Shown: in pieces, positions 16,894 through 24,147 of the stretch
Layout: every line of letters begins with the position of its first letter
Numbering within the stretch: position 1 is the first letter of the stretch
The notes under the pieces: model-generated
Told to the model about the DNA's origin: nothing
Databases searched by the model: none
The model's input: the letters and a program-made list of their open reading frames with translations, nothing else
Assembly: GCF_009758015.1 (NCBI RefSeq)
Contig: NZ_WSEL01000009.1
Location: 2,033,501 to 2,097,500 of the forward strand
Direction of reading: 5' to 3'
Length of the DNA stretch: 64,000 nt
From: Ramlibacter pinisoli
GTDB taxonomy: Bacteria > Pseudomonadota > Gammaproteobacteria > Burkholderiales > Burkholderiaceae_C
Translations under genes and position numbers: made by a program

Positions 16894-17030
16894 GGCGCCA
16901 GCCCCGGTCCGGGCAGCACCACGACCGGCCCGGCGACGCCGCCCGTACAGGCCCAGTCCTGCGGGAGCAGTTGCCCGGAGGTGCTGGTCTCGTGGTCCGG
17001 GTCGGCCTGGCTCGCGAATGCGTGGGACAT
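16890..17030 (-). CDS. 46-aa leader ORF, truncated copy of the MBL-fold gene start
   Basis: The ORF begins at an ATG at 17030, which corresponds to the MBL gene start codon in the duplicated segment. Its first residues, MSHAFASQAD, match MSKAFASQAD of the MBL protein, and the pattern QLxPxxWAxT continues to about residue 29; after that the two diverge and it ends in a Pro/Val-rich tail. It overlaps gntK by ATGA. It may now serve only to couple translation of gntK to the duplicated operator and start site. It could be counted as a pseudogene; I call it a CDS because the frame is intact and coupled. Confidence 0.55.
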   Translation of the reverse strand: MSHAFASQADPDHETSTSGQLLPQDWACTGGVAGPVVVLPGPGLAP

Positions 17031-17063
17031 GGGGAATGCTCCTGGCGCCGGCGGCGCGTCGGG

Positions 17064-17119
17064 CGAGGCGGCGATTCTACTTTGCGTAACGCGTTACGCA
17101 TTGTTGAATCAGTTGCCGG
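17064..17119. repeat. 56-bp direct repeat, copy B
   Basis: Second copy of the sequence at 16330-16385. Here it lies between the 46-aa leader ORF (minus) and the adenylate cyclase gene (plus). Confidence 0.9.
17083..17100. promoter_or_regulatory. LacI-type palindromic operator B, between gntK leader and cyclase gene
   Basis: Same 18-bp palindrome as operator A. It is 53 bp upstream of the 46-aa ORF/gntK and 51 bp upstream of the divergent cyclase ATG (17152), so one bound repressor could affect both directions. The possible -10 TAGAAT for gntK is repeated at 17079-17074. Confidence 0.7.
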
Positions 17120-17160
17120 GACGCTCCTGCAGGCAGCATCGGGGACCCGCCATGACCTCG
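17109..17160 (-). pseudogene. Possible remnant of a second gntK 3' end
   Basis: Read on the minus strand, the bases just beyond copy B encode LQERPGN followed by a stop, matching the gntK C-terminus LQQRPAGN at the same place relative to the repeat. Weaker similarity extends a further 8-10 codons into the start of the cyclase gene. It is best explained as the tail of a duplicated gntK whose body was lost or replaced. Confidence 0.45.
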
Positions 17161-20100
17161 TCCAGCCTCGCTTGTCCGGCGTGCGGCTTTGGCTGCGAAG
17201 CCGGCTTCGCGTTCTGCCCGCGCTGCGGCGCAGCGCTCGCGCGCGCCGCCCCCGAGCCCGCGGCCGACCGTCGCCAGGTCACCGTGGTGTTCGCCGACCT
17301 GACCGGGTTCACGTCGCTGGCCGAGCGGCTCGACCCCGAAATGCTGCGCACGTTCCAGAACGCGCTGTTCGAGACCCTCGCGCAGGCCGTCGCCCGCCAC
17401 GACGGCTTCGTGGAGAAGTTCGTCGGCGACGCGGCGATGGCGGTGTTCGGCGCGCCCGTCGCGCACGAGGACGACCCGCTGCGCGCGCTCGAGGCGGCGC
17501 GGCAGATGATGGACGGCGTCGAGCGCCTGAGCCGGGCCTGGGCGGGGCGCCTGGGGCGGCCGGTGACGCTGCACATCGGCGTCCACACCGGGGCGGTTGT
17601 CGCCGGCAGCCTCGGGCACGGCGCCGGTGGCGCCTACGCGGTCACCGGGGACACCGTGAACACGGCGGCCCGGCTGCTCGCGGCCGCCGCGCCGGGGACG
17701 GTGCTGGTGTCGGACGCCACGCGCGGGCTGGTGCGGCACCGCTATGCCTTCGAGCCGGCCACCGAACTCGCGCTGCGCGGCAAGGCGCAGGCGGTGCTGA
17801 CCCATCGCCTCGTCGGCGTGCGCAGCGACGCCGGGCCGGCGCGCGGCCTGGCCGAGTTCGGGCTGGCCGCGCCGCTGGTCGGGCGCGACCGGGCGCTGGC
17901 GCAACTGTCGGGCGCATTCGACGGCTTGCAGCGCGGCCGGGCCGCGTTCGTCGTCGTCGTCGGCGAGGCCGGCGCCGGCAAGTCCCGGCTGGTGGCGGAG
18001 TGGTTCGCGCGCCTCGAGCGCGAGGACCGGCTCGGGACCGTCACGGTGCGGCGTGCCAGCTGCGCATCGCTCGGCGAACCGACCTACGGCACCTTCGGCG
18101 CGCTGTTCCGCGAGGCCTACCGGCTCGATGCCGGCGACACGCTGGACGTCGCCCGGCACAAGCTGCAGGAGGGCCTGCAGGCCCTGGGCGCCGACGCCGA
18201 CGAGACCGATGCGGTGGCACGGGTCCTGAACTACCTGCTCGGCATCGACGACACCCGGCCGCGCGACATCGACCCGGAGCAATTGCAGCGCCAGATCACG
18301 CTGGCCGCGCGTGCACTGATCGAGCGGCGGCTGGCCTGCCAGCCGCTGCTCATCGTCATCGACGACCTGCACTGGGCCGATGCGGCGTCGGTGGACCTGC
18401 TGTGCGAGGTCGCCGACCAGCTTGCGGACCGGCCGCTGATGCTGCTCGTCTCCCAGCGTCCGGATGCGCGACTGCCCCGCACCGCGCGGGTGCCGCAGTC
18501 GACGATCGAGCTCGGGCCGCTGGACGACGACGACACGCGCGCGCTCGTGACCCACCTGCTCGGCGCCGCGGCCGGCGACGCCGCGGCGACGGTGCGCGAA
18601 CTGGTCGCGGCGCGGGCCGGCGGCAACCCGCTCTTCGTCGAGGAGATCGTTCGCAGCCTCGCCGCCCGCGGCCAGCTCGCCGGCGGCGACGGCGGCCGGC
18701 GCAGCGACACGCCAGGCGCCGCCGTCGATGTCCCGACGACCCTGTACGGCCTGCTGCTCTCGCGCATCGACCGCCTGCGGCCCGAGGCACGCCGCACCCT
18801 GCAGGAGGCGGCGGTGCTCGGCGCGCGATTCGAGCGCGCGCTGCTGGAGCAGGTGGCGACGGTGCCCCACGCGACCGGCGTCGCGCTCGACCGCCTGGCC
18901 GCGGACGACCTGATCCGCGCCGACGGGCCGGGGGGCCAGCACTGGCGTTTCAGCCACGTGCTGCTGCACGAGGTGGCCTACCAGAACCTGCTGCTGGCGC
19001 GGCGCACCGACCTGCACGAGCGCGTCGGCCGCGCGCTCGAAGCCGCAGCCGGCGGCGAGCCCGGCAACCCGCGGCGCCTGGCCGAGCTCGAAGCCCTGGG
19101 CCACCACTGGAGCCTGTCGCCGGACAAGCTGCGCGGCGCCCGCTACCTGCTGGCGGCCGGCGACTGGGCGCGCGCGGTCTATGCCAACGACGACGCGCTG
19201 CGCCACTACCGGCGCGCGCTGGACACGCTGGGCGAGACGGCTGCGGACGCCGCAGCGCCCGCGGTCGACGCAGTGACCTGCGATGCGCGCGAGCGCCTGG
19301 CCGACCTGCTGGGCCTGCAAGGCCGGCGCGACGACGCCCTCGCGCAATACGACCTCATCCAGCGGGCCGCGCCGGTGGCGCACGATCCGGTGCGCGCGGC
19401 GCGCGTCCTGCGCAAGACCGGAGGCCTGCACTGGGAGGCCGGTGACCGCGAGCGGGCCGGCGTCTGCTTCCGCGCCGGCCTGGAGCGGCTGGGCGACGGC
19501 GGTGATCCGATCGAACGCGCGCACCTGTTCCAGGAGATGGGCCGGCTCGCATTCCGTGCCGGCGACAACGCCCAGGCGCTGGCCCTGGCGCAACGCGCAC
19601 TCGCCGAGTTGCCGGCGAGCGGGGCGACGCGCGACGCCGTCCTCGTCGAGGCCGAGGCCTGCAACACGCTGGGCATCGCGCTGGCCCGCCTGGGCCGGCC
19701 GTCCGAGGCGGTCGAGCAGATCGAGCGCAGCGTGCGCCGGGCCGAGGCCCACGAGATGCTGCAGGCGGCGTGCCGCGGCTACACCAACCTCGGCGTGCTG
19801 TACGCCTCGCTGGACCCGCAACGCAGCATCGACACCTGCCTGCGGGGGCTGGAGACGGCCCGCAAGGTCGGCGACCTGGGCTTCCAGTCGCGCCTGTACG
19901 CGAACCTGGCGGTCGCCTATTGCGCGCTGACGAACCGGTGCGAGGCCGAGGGCGTGGCGGCGGCACGCGCGGCCGCCGCCCTGGACCGCCGGCTCGGGCT
20001 GCTCGACCACCTGGCCGTGCCGCTGATCGTGCTGGGCCAGATCCACCAGTGCCACGGCGACCATGCGCGTGCCTTCGCGTCGTACGAAGAAGCGTTGCAA

Positions 20101-20280
20101 CTCGCCGAGCAGATCGATGAGCCGCAACTGCTGTTCCCCTGCTACGATGGTTTGGCGACGTTGTATCTCGACACGGGGCGGCCTGAGCAGGCTGAAACCC
20201 ACCTCGAGAAGGCGCGGGAGGTCTGCGAACGCGCCGGCCTCGAGCCCGACGCGCTGATGGTGCTTCCATTCCTCTGCTGA
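17152..20280 (+). CDS. Class III adenylate cyclase fused to an AAA/STAND ATPase and TPR domain
   Basis: 1042 aa from an ATG at 17152. Residues 8-25 hold a zinc-ribbon-like CPAC...CPRC. Residues 42-200 are a class III nucleotide cyclase homology domain with a complete catalytic set: metal Asp49 (VVFADLTGF) and Asp93 (KFVGDAAM), purine-reading Lys89 and Asp167, and transition-state Asn170 and Arg174 (GDTVNTAAR). Residues 241-600 are an ATPase with Walker A GEAGAGKS (271-278) and Walker B LLIVIDDLHWAD (399-410). Residues 620-1040 are helical TPR-like repeats. No signal or membrane segment. The protein probably makes cAMP when the TPR/ATPase part senses a ligand or partner. A cNMP-binding membrane protein is encoded 0.7 kb downstream on the other strand. 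Confidence 0.9.
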   Translation: MTSSSLACPACGFGCEAGFAFCPRCGAALARAAPEPAADRRQVTVVFADLTGFTSLAERLDPEMLRTFQNALFETLAQAVARHDGFVEKFVGDAAMAVFGAPVAHEDDPLRALEAARQMMDGVERLSRAWAGRLGRPVTLHIGVHTGAVVAGSLGHGAGGAYAVTGDTVNTAARLLAAAAPGTVLVSDATRGLVRHRYAFEPATELALRGKAQAVLTHRLVGVRSDAGPARGLAEFGLAAPLVGRDRALAQLSGAFDGLQRGRAAFVVVVGEAGAGKSRLVAEWFARLEREDRLGTVTVRRASCASLGEPTYGTFGALFREAYRLDAGDTLDVARHKLQEGLQALGADADETDAVARVLNYLLGIDDTRPRDIDPEQLQRQITLAARALIERRLACQPLLIVIDDLHWADAASVDLLCEVADQLADRPLMLLVSQRPDARLPRTARVPQSTIELGPLDDDDTRALVTHLLGAAAGDAAATVRELVAARAGGNPLFVEEIVRSLAARGQLAGGDGGRRSDTPGAAVDVPTTLYGLLLSRIDRLRPEARRTLQEAAVLGARFERALLEQVATVPHATGVALDRLAADDLIRADGPGGQHWRFSHVLLHEVAYQNLLLARRTDLHERVGRALEAAAGGEPGNPRRLAELEALGHHWSLSPDKLRGARYLLAAGDWARAVYANDDALRHYRRALDTLGETAADAAAPAVDAVTCDARERLADLLGLQGRRDDALAQYDLIQRAAPVAHDPVRAARVLRKTGGLHWEAGDRERAGVCFRAGLERLGDGGDPIERAHLFQEMGRLAFRAGDNAQALALAQRALAELPASGATRDAVLVEAEACNTLGIALARLGRPSEAVEQIERSVRRAEAHEMLQAACRGYTNLGVLYASLDPQRSIDTCLRGLETARKVGDLGFQSRLYANLAVAYCALTNRCEAEGVAAARAAAALDRRLGLLDHLAVPLIVLGQIHQCHGDHARAFASYEEALQLAEQIDEPQLLFPCYDGLATLYLDTGRPEQAETHLEKAREVCERAGLEPDALMVLPFLC

Positions 20281-20302
20281 CCCCGCATGAAGGAGCCTGG
20301 AC

Positions 20303-20962
20303 ATGTCGACCGCCACCCTCACCCATCCGGTCTTGCCGGGCCAAGCGGCGCCCGGCTTCGCGCTCCCGGCGGTGGCCGGGGCCGGAACCGTCTCGCTGGA
20401 CGACTACCGCGGCCGCAGCTCGCTGTTCCTGGCGCTGATGATCGGCCTGTGGTGCCCGTTCTGCCGCCGCCAGCTCGTGCAGCTCGGCAGTTTCGAGAAC
20501 AAGCTGAAGGAGCTCGGCGTCGAGACCCTGGCGGTCGTGGCCACCGCGCCGGAGAACGCGCGCCTGTACTTCAAGTTCCGGCCGACGCGCCTGCGCCTGG
20601 CGTCCGACCCTGGACTGACGACGCACCGCGCCTATGGCGTGCCCAAGCCCGAGCCGACGCCGGCCCTGCTGGACGCGCTGGCGACGACCCGCGTCAACCC
20701 GACCGGCGAGCTGCCCGAACCCTTGCCGGTGCCCGAGGCTGCCAAGGTGCTGGGGGAGCTCGACGGCTACGTCAACACCGCGGCCGACCAGGCCGACATC
20801 GACCAGCAGTGGCCGCAGCTCAAGGCGCTGTACCTGATCGATCGGGAAGGCATCGTGCGCTGGGCCCACATCGAGTGCGCCGATGAAGGGGTGGCCGGGA
20901 TCGGCAAGCTTCCCTCCGAAGAGGTGATCCTCGACGCGGCGCGCGCCTGCGCGGCCGCCTGA
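20303..20962 (+). CDS. Redoxin/AhpC-TSA-family protein with a CPFC site
   Basis: 219 aa from an ATG at 20303, 22 bp after the cyclase stop, so probably in one transcript. A thioredoxin-fold N-terminus (PGQAAPGFALP, GLWCPFCRRQ) has Cys51 and Cys54 in a CxxC arrangement, which is thioredoxin-like rather than the TxxC of classic peroxiredoxins. It lacks a signal peptide. The C-terminal VPEAAKVLGELDGYVNTAADQA region is an insert not usual in small thioredoxins. Likely a thiol-disulfide oxidoreductase or peroxidase in the cytoplasm. The link to cyclic nucleotide signalling is positional only. Confidence 0.8.
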   Translation: MSTATLTHPVLPGQAAPGFALPAVAGAGTVSLDDYRGRSSLFLALMIGLWCPFCRRQLVQLGSFENKLKELGVETLAVVATAPENARLYFKFRPTRLRLASDPGLTTHRAYGVPKPEPTPALLDALATTRVNPTGELPEPLPVPEAAKVLGELDGYVNTAADQADIDQQWPQLKALYLIDREGIVRWAHIECADEGVAGIGKLPSEEVILDAARACAAA

Positions 20963-20965
20963 CCG

Positions 20966-21667
20966 TCAGCGCTCGAGCTTCGAGCTGTTCTGCGCGCGCT
21001 GGACGTCTTCGCCCAGCCGCTGCGCCAGCAGCTGCACCAGGTGGAACGCGAAGGCGGGCTGCTGGAAGAACAGCTGGCGCACGGTGCTCTCGTGGATCTC
21101 GAGGATGAGGCAGTCGGTGACGCAGCGGACCGTGTGCGTGCGGTTGTGGTCGGGCGAGAACAGCGCGACCTCGCCGAAGATGCGGCCCGGAAGCAGCGGC
21201 ACGCCGATGTCGGCAAGCTCCAGTTCGCCTTCGGCCAGCAGGTACAGCCGATCCGCCGGATCGCCTTTCGTGAACAGGGTCCGCCCGGCCTTGAGCCGGC
21301 GCCGCTTCATGTGCGGGCGCAGCCAGAGCGCCGCCATGTCGGCCTGGACACCGGCGCGGGCCACGCGGCGCGTGAGCCGCGTCACCTCGATGGCCCGGAA
21401 CAGGTTGATCGGCAGCAGCGACAACGAGACGATCATCGTGATCGGTGACGGCTGCAGCACGGCGTAGGTCAGCAGTCCGACGTTGCTGCCGACGGCCAGC
21501 CAGCGCAGCGGCAGCATCGTGCGCGTGAGCGCGCCGGCCACCACCAGCCCGACGCCCAGCGCCGCTGCCAGGCCGGCCACCATGTGCGCCGGCGAGGCCA
21601 GCATGCTGGCGACGAAGCCGGCCAGCTGCGACCCGGCGCCCTGGATCAGTTCGCTGCCGCTGGTCAC
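20966..21667 (-). CDS. Membrane-anchored cyclic-nucleotide-binding protein
   Basis: 233 aa from a GTG at 21667. Residues 15-95 hold about three hydrophobic segments (for example MVAGLAAALGVGLVVAGAL and VGLLTYAVLQPSPITMIVSL). Residues 110-225 form a cNMP-binding domain: KAGRTLFTKGDPADRLYLLAEG followed by the phosphate-binding cassette PGRIFGEVALFSPDHNRTHTVR. There is no HTH, kinase or channel filter, so it is not a Crp regulator. It converges on the redoxin gene (3 bp between stops) next to an adenylate cyclase, which suggests it is a receptor for that cAMP. Similar TM-cNBD proteins related to the Popeye fold are known but poorly characterised. Confidence 0.85.
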   Translation of the reverse strand: MTSGSELIQGAGSQLAGFVASMLASPAHMVAGLAAALGVGLVVAGALTRTMLPLRWLAVGSNVGLLTYAVLQPSPITMIVSLSLLPINLFRAIEVTRLTRRVARAGVQADMAALWLRPHMKRRRLKAGRTLFTKGDPADRLYLLAEGELELADIGVPLLPGRIFGEVALFSPDHNRTHTVRCVTDCLILEIHESTVRQLFFQQPAFAFHLVQLLAQRLGEDVQRAQNSSKLER

Positions 21668-21716
21668 CGCGGCGCGCCTCGGCTGGCAGCGCCGGCCGGC
21701 GTGGTGGTCACCGCGT

Positions 21717-21870
21717 TCACCCCGCCAGCCCCTGTTCGAGCAGCGCGATCACCCGCCCGGCGAAGTCGGTGGATGTCATCCGGCCGCCGCGGCGCAGCCA
21801 GGTGAAGGCAGTTGAACATGCCGAGCAGCATCCAGGTCACCGCGTCTCGTTGGCGTCGTCGATCCGCCAA
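21717..21870 (-). pseudogene. TetR/AcrR-family regulator, C-terminal remnant with a frameshift
   Basis: On the minus strand one frame reads AVTWMLLGMFN, a typical TetR C-terminal helix. After a one-base slip near 21797 another frame reads TWLRRGGRMTSTDFAG and continues RVIALLEQGLAG to a stop at 21717. The N-terminal DNA-binding half is absent. The 21871-21978 stretch holds no gene, only an 8-bp hairpin (21952-21971) after the DUF2917 gene stop that might aid termination. Confidence 0.7.
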
Positions 21871-21978
21871 GGATAGGCGCGGCGCAGGAAAAACGGCTAG
21901 CGGCCGGCACCACGTCGCGTTGCGCCGACGCCCCGACCTGCCCTGCCTTCAGCGCCAGCAGGCGCTGGCGCCTGCCCG

Positions 21979-22434
21979 TCAGCGGGCCGGCACGGGCACC
22001 GGCCGCGGCAGCAGCGTGCCGGCCCCGAGCGCCACCAGGGCGCGCGCCAGCCGGCCGGCCGACCGCAGCCCCAGCGCCAGGGCCAGGCGCAGGTCGCTCC
22101 AGGACTGCTCCACCGCCCGCGCCGCTGCCGGCTGCGGGGCGGTCTCGAAGTCCCAGCTGAAATACACCGGCCGCGCGGCGTCGCACGACTCCAGCACCAG
22201 CCGGCGGCCGGCCGCCACCCGCACGGAGTCGCCGGCGCCCAGCACGCGGTCGCCGAAATCGTTGGCGGGCCCGGCGTGCGGGCCGTCGAACGTGAGCCAG
22301 ACCCGCCCGTGGGCGACGCGCAGCACGCCGTCCTCGCGCGGGCGCAGCGTGGTCGCACGGCCCTGCGCCAGCTTCCAGGTGCCGCTCAGGCGGGTGGTCG
22401 ATTGTTGCGGATGCAGCAGCGCGGTCATGGACAT
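21979..22434 (-). CDS. DUF2917 domain protein
   Basis: 151 aa; the start at 22434 is fixed by AGGAG 6-7 nt upstream, although the frame is open further. Residues 15-75 match the cupin-like DUF2917 pattern (TWKLAQGRATTLRP, GRVWLTFDG, DFGDRVLGAGDSVRVAAGRRLVLES). The C-terminal 60 residues are amphipathic and may associate with membranes. Function unknown. Divergent from a GcvA-type LysR gene, a pairing that recurs in Comamonadaceae to my knowledge; a perfect inverted repeat lies between them. Confidence 0.82.
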   Translation of the reverse strand: MSMTALLHPQQSTTRLSGTWKLAQGRATTLRPREDGVLRVAHGRVWLTFDGPHAGPANDFGDRVLGAGDSVRVAAGRRLVLESCDAARPVYFSWDFETAPQPAAARAVEQSWSDLRLALALGLRSAGRLARALVALGAGTLLPRPVPVPAR

Positions 22435-22495
22435 GGCGATCTCCTGGTCTGGCATTGGCGGCAGTGAATGATGGGAGCCGCGCGCTTGTCGGTCC

Positions 22496-22521
22496 AATGA
22501 AATCCAGCTAGGCTTTTCATT
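22496..22521. promoter_or_regulatory. LysR-type operator candidate
   Basis: A perfect 7-bp inverted repeat AATGAAA-N12-TTTCATT lies in the 117-bp divergent gap, 30 bp from the LysR start and about 60 bp from the DUF2917 start. The shape and spacing fit a LysR box (T-N11-A type). It would let the regulator control the neighbour and itself. Confidence 0.6.
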
Positions 22522-22551
22522 CCGATCCCGCATCAATCCCTGGCCCGCCCC

Positions 22552-23535
22552 ATGCTCCACTCCCAGACCCACCTGCGCACCCGCCCGGTGTCGGCCGGCT
22601 ACCTGCGGGCCTTCGAGGCGGTCGCCCGGCACCTGAACTTCCGCGCCGCGGCCGAGGAAATGGCGCTCACGCAGTCAGCCGTCAGCCGCCAGATCCAGTC
22701 GCTGGAAGAGGAAGTGGGCGTGTCGCTGTTCCTGCGGCACACGCGGGCGGTGGAACTCACCACCGCCGGCAGCCAGCTGCTGCTGGCGGTGAACAACGGG
22801 CTGCCGCGCATCGACGCCGCGGTGCGCCAGATCCGCCAGAGCGCCGGCCGCAAGAGCGTGTCCATCACCACCTTCGCCTCGTTCGCCTCGATGTGGCTGA
22901 TCCCGCGGCTGGAGCAGTTCCAGCGCGACCACCCCGACATCGACATCCGCATCGACGCCACCGACACCAGCCTGGACCTGGAGCTGGCCGACGTCGACCT
23001 GGCGCTGCGCTACGGGCCGGCGGCCAACATGCCGCCCAAGTCGGTGCGGCTGTTCGGCGAGCAGCTGACACCGGTGGCCAGCCCCTGGCTGCTCAAGAGC
23101 GGCAGCGCCGTGCACAAGCCGGCCGACCTGGCGCAGTTCGCGTTCATCGAGGCCGGCGACGCCAACCGCTCGCACCTGGAGTGGCTGACCTGGCGCCGCT
23201 GGCTCGACGGCCACCAGCTCACGCGCCTGCAGCCCAAGCGCTGGCTGTACTTCAACTACGCCTACCAGATGGTGCAGGCCGCCCTGACGGGCCAGGGCGT
23301 GGTGCTGGCCCGGCTGCCGATGGTGGCCGAGAGCCTGGCCAACGGCGACCTGATCGAGCCGCTGCCGCGGCTGCGCATCGATTCGCCCATGGCCTACTGG
23401 CTCATCGTCGGTCCGCGCGGCGCCCACCGCCCCGAGATCACCGGCTTTTGCGACTGGCTGCAGTTGCAGGCCCGGTCGACACGCCAGACCATCGGCGAGG
23501 TGCCGGACCCCGACACCGTCGACGACATCGACTGA
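22552..23535 (+). CDS. LysR-family regulator (GcvA-like)
   Basis: 327 aa from an ATG at 22552. HTH: AFEAVARHLNFRAAAEEMALTQSAVSRQIQSLEEEVG, the pattern of the GcvA/AmpR subgroup. The effector domain spans about residues 105-310 (SITTFASFASMWLIPRLEQFQ; LALRYGP). Divergent from the DUF2917 gene, its likely target. The gene converges on the folate enzyme gene (15 bp between stops). Confidence 0.9.
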   Translation: MLHSQTHLRTRPVSAGYLRAFEAVARHLNFRAAAEEMALTQSAVSRQIQSLEEEVGVSLFLRHTRAVELTTAGSQLLLAVNNGLPRIDAAVRQIRQSAGRKSVSITTFASFASMWLIPRLEQFQRDHPDIDIRIDATDTSLDLELADVDLALRYGPAANMPPKSVRLFGEQLTPVASPWLLKSGSAVHKPADLAQFAFIEAGDANRSHLEWLTWRRWLDGHQLTRLQPKRWLYFNYAYQMVQAALTGQGVVLARLPMVAESLANGDLIEPLPRLRIDSPMAYWLIVGPRGAHRPEITGFCDWLQLQARSTRQTIGEVPDPDTVDDID

Positions 23536-23550
23536 GCGGCGCCGCCGGGC

Positions 23551-24138
23551 TCAACCGATCGGCCAGACCACGCCGTTGTCGTTGAGGATGGCGTCCAGCG
23601 GCACGTCGTGCGGCTCGGCCTCGAAATCGTCGAGGAAACCGGTGGTGAAGCCCAGGCCGACCGTGAACGGGCGCGGCTCCAGCTTGGACAGCGTGCGGTC
23701 GTAGAAGCCGCCGCCGTAGCCCAGCCGGTAGCCGCCGGCGCCGTAGCCGACGCAGGGCACGAACAGCAGGGTGGGCACGATGACCTCGGTGTCCTTGGGC
23801 TTGGGGATGCCGTAGGCGTCCTCCTCCATCGGGCAGCCCGGGAACCAGGCGTGGAATTTGAGCGTCTTGTGCAGCTTGTCCACCACAGGCAAGCCGATCC
23901 GGCGCAACTGCGGTTCGCCCTGCAATTCGCCGTCTTCCTTCCAGCGGTGCAGCGCCGGCAGGGGGTCGAATTCGCCCTTGATCGGCCAGTACGCCCCAAT
24001 GGCGGCATCGGGGCGGCCCACCAGCCAGATGCGCATCACGCGCTGCAGCAGGTCGGACCGCCGCTGGCGGTCCGGCAGCGCCAGCCGCTCCTCGACCAGG
24101 CGCTTGCGCAGGGCGTTCTTGTCCTCCGGCTTGTCCAT
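23551..24138 (-). CDS. 5-formyltetrahydrofolate cyclo-ligase
   Basis: 195 aa. It converts 5-formyl-THF to 5,10-methenyl-THF with ATP, recycling a folate storage form in the cytoplasm. Signatures: RKRLVEERLAL at the N-terminus and the ATP/folate loop GYGAGGYRLGYGGGFYDRTL. The start at 24138 (MDKPEDKNALRKRL) lies only 9 bp from the ATG of the divergent transglycosylase gene, so its promoter must lie within that gene or the transcript is nearly leaderless. Confidence 0.93.
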   Translation of the reverse strand: MDKPEDKNALRKRLVEERLALPDRQRRSDLLQRVMRIWLVGRPDAAIGAYWPIKGEFDPLPALHRWKEDGELQGEPQLRRIGLPVVDKLHKTLKFHAWFPGCPMEEDAYGIPKPKDTEVIVPTLLFVPCVGYGAGGYRLGYGGGFYDRTLSKLEPRPFTVGLGFTTGFLDDFEAEPHDVPLDAILNDNGVVWPIG

Positions 24139-24147
24139 AATCCACCG

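Noticed and set aside
16246..17151. Upstream extension of the cyclase reading frame by 302 codons
   Set aside because: The extension runs antisense through gntK and the duplicated operator. The ATG at 17152 starts right before the zinc-ribbon and cyclase domain.
17077..20322. 1081-codon open frame antisense to the cyclase gene
   Set aside because: Low-complexity Arg/Gln/His/Val composition typical of antisense frames. The plus-strand cyclase has full catalytic motifs.
17152..21667. Cyclase cassette as a CBASS or Pycsar defence system
   Set aside because: The cyclase carries a TPR/ATPase sensor and the cNMP protein lacks a nuclease, TIR or pore-forming effector domain, so evidence is too thin. 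Kept only as a test under the finding.
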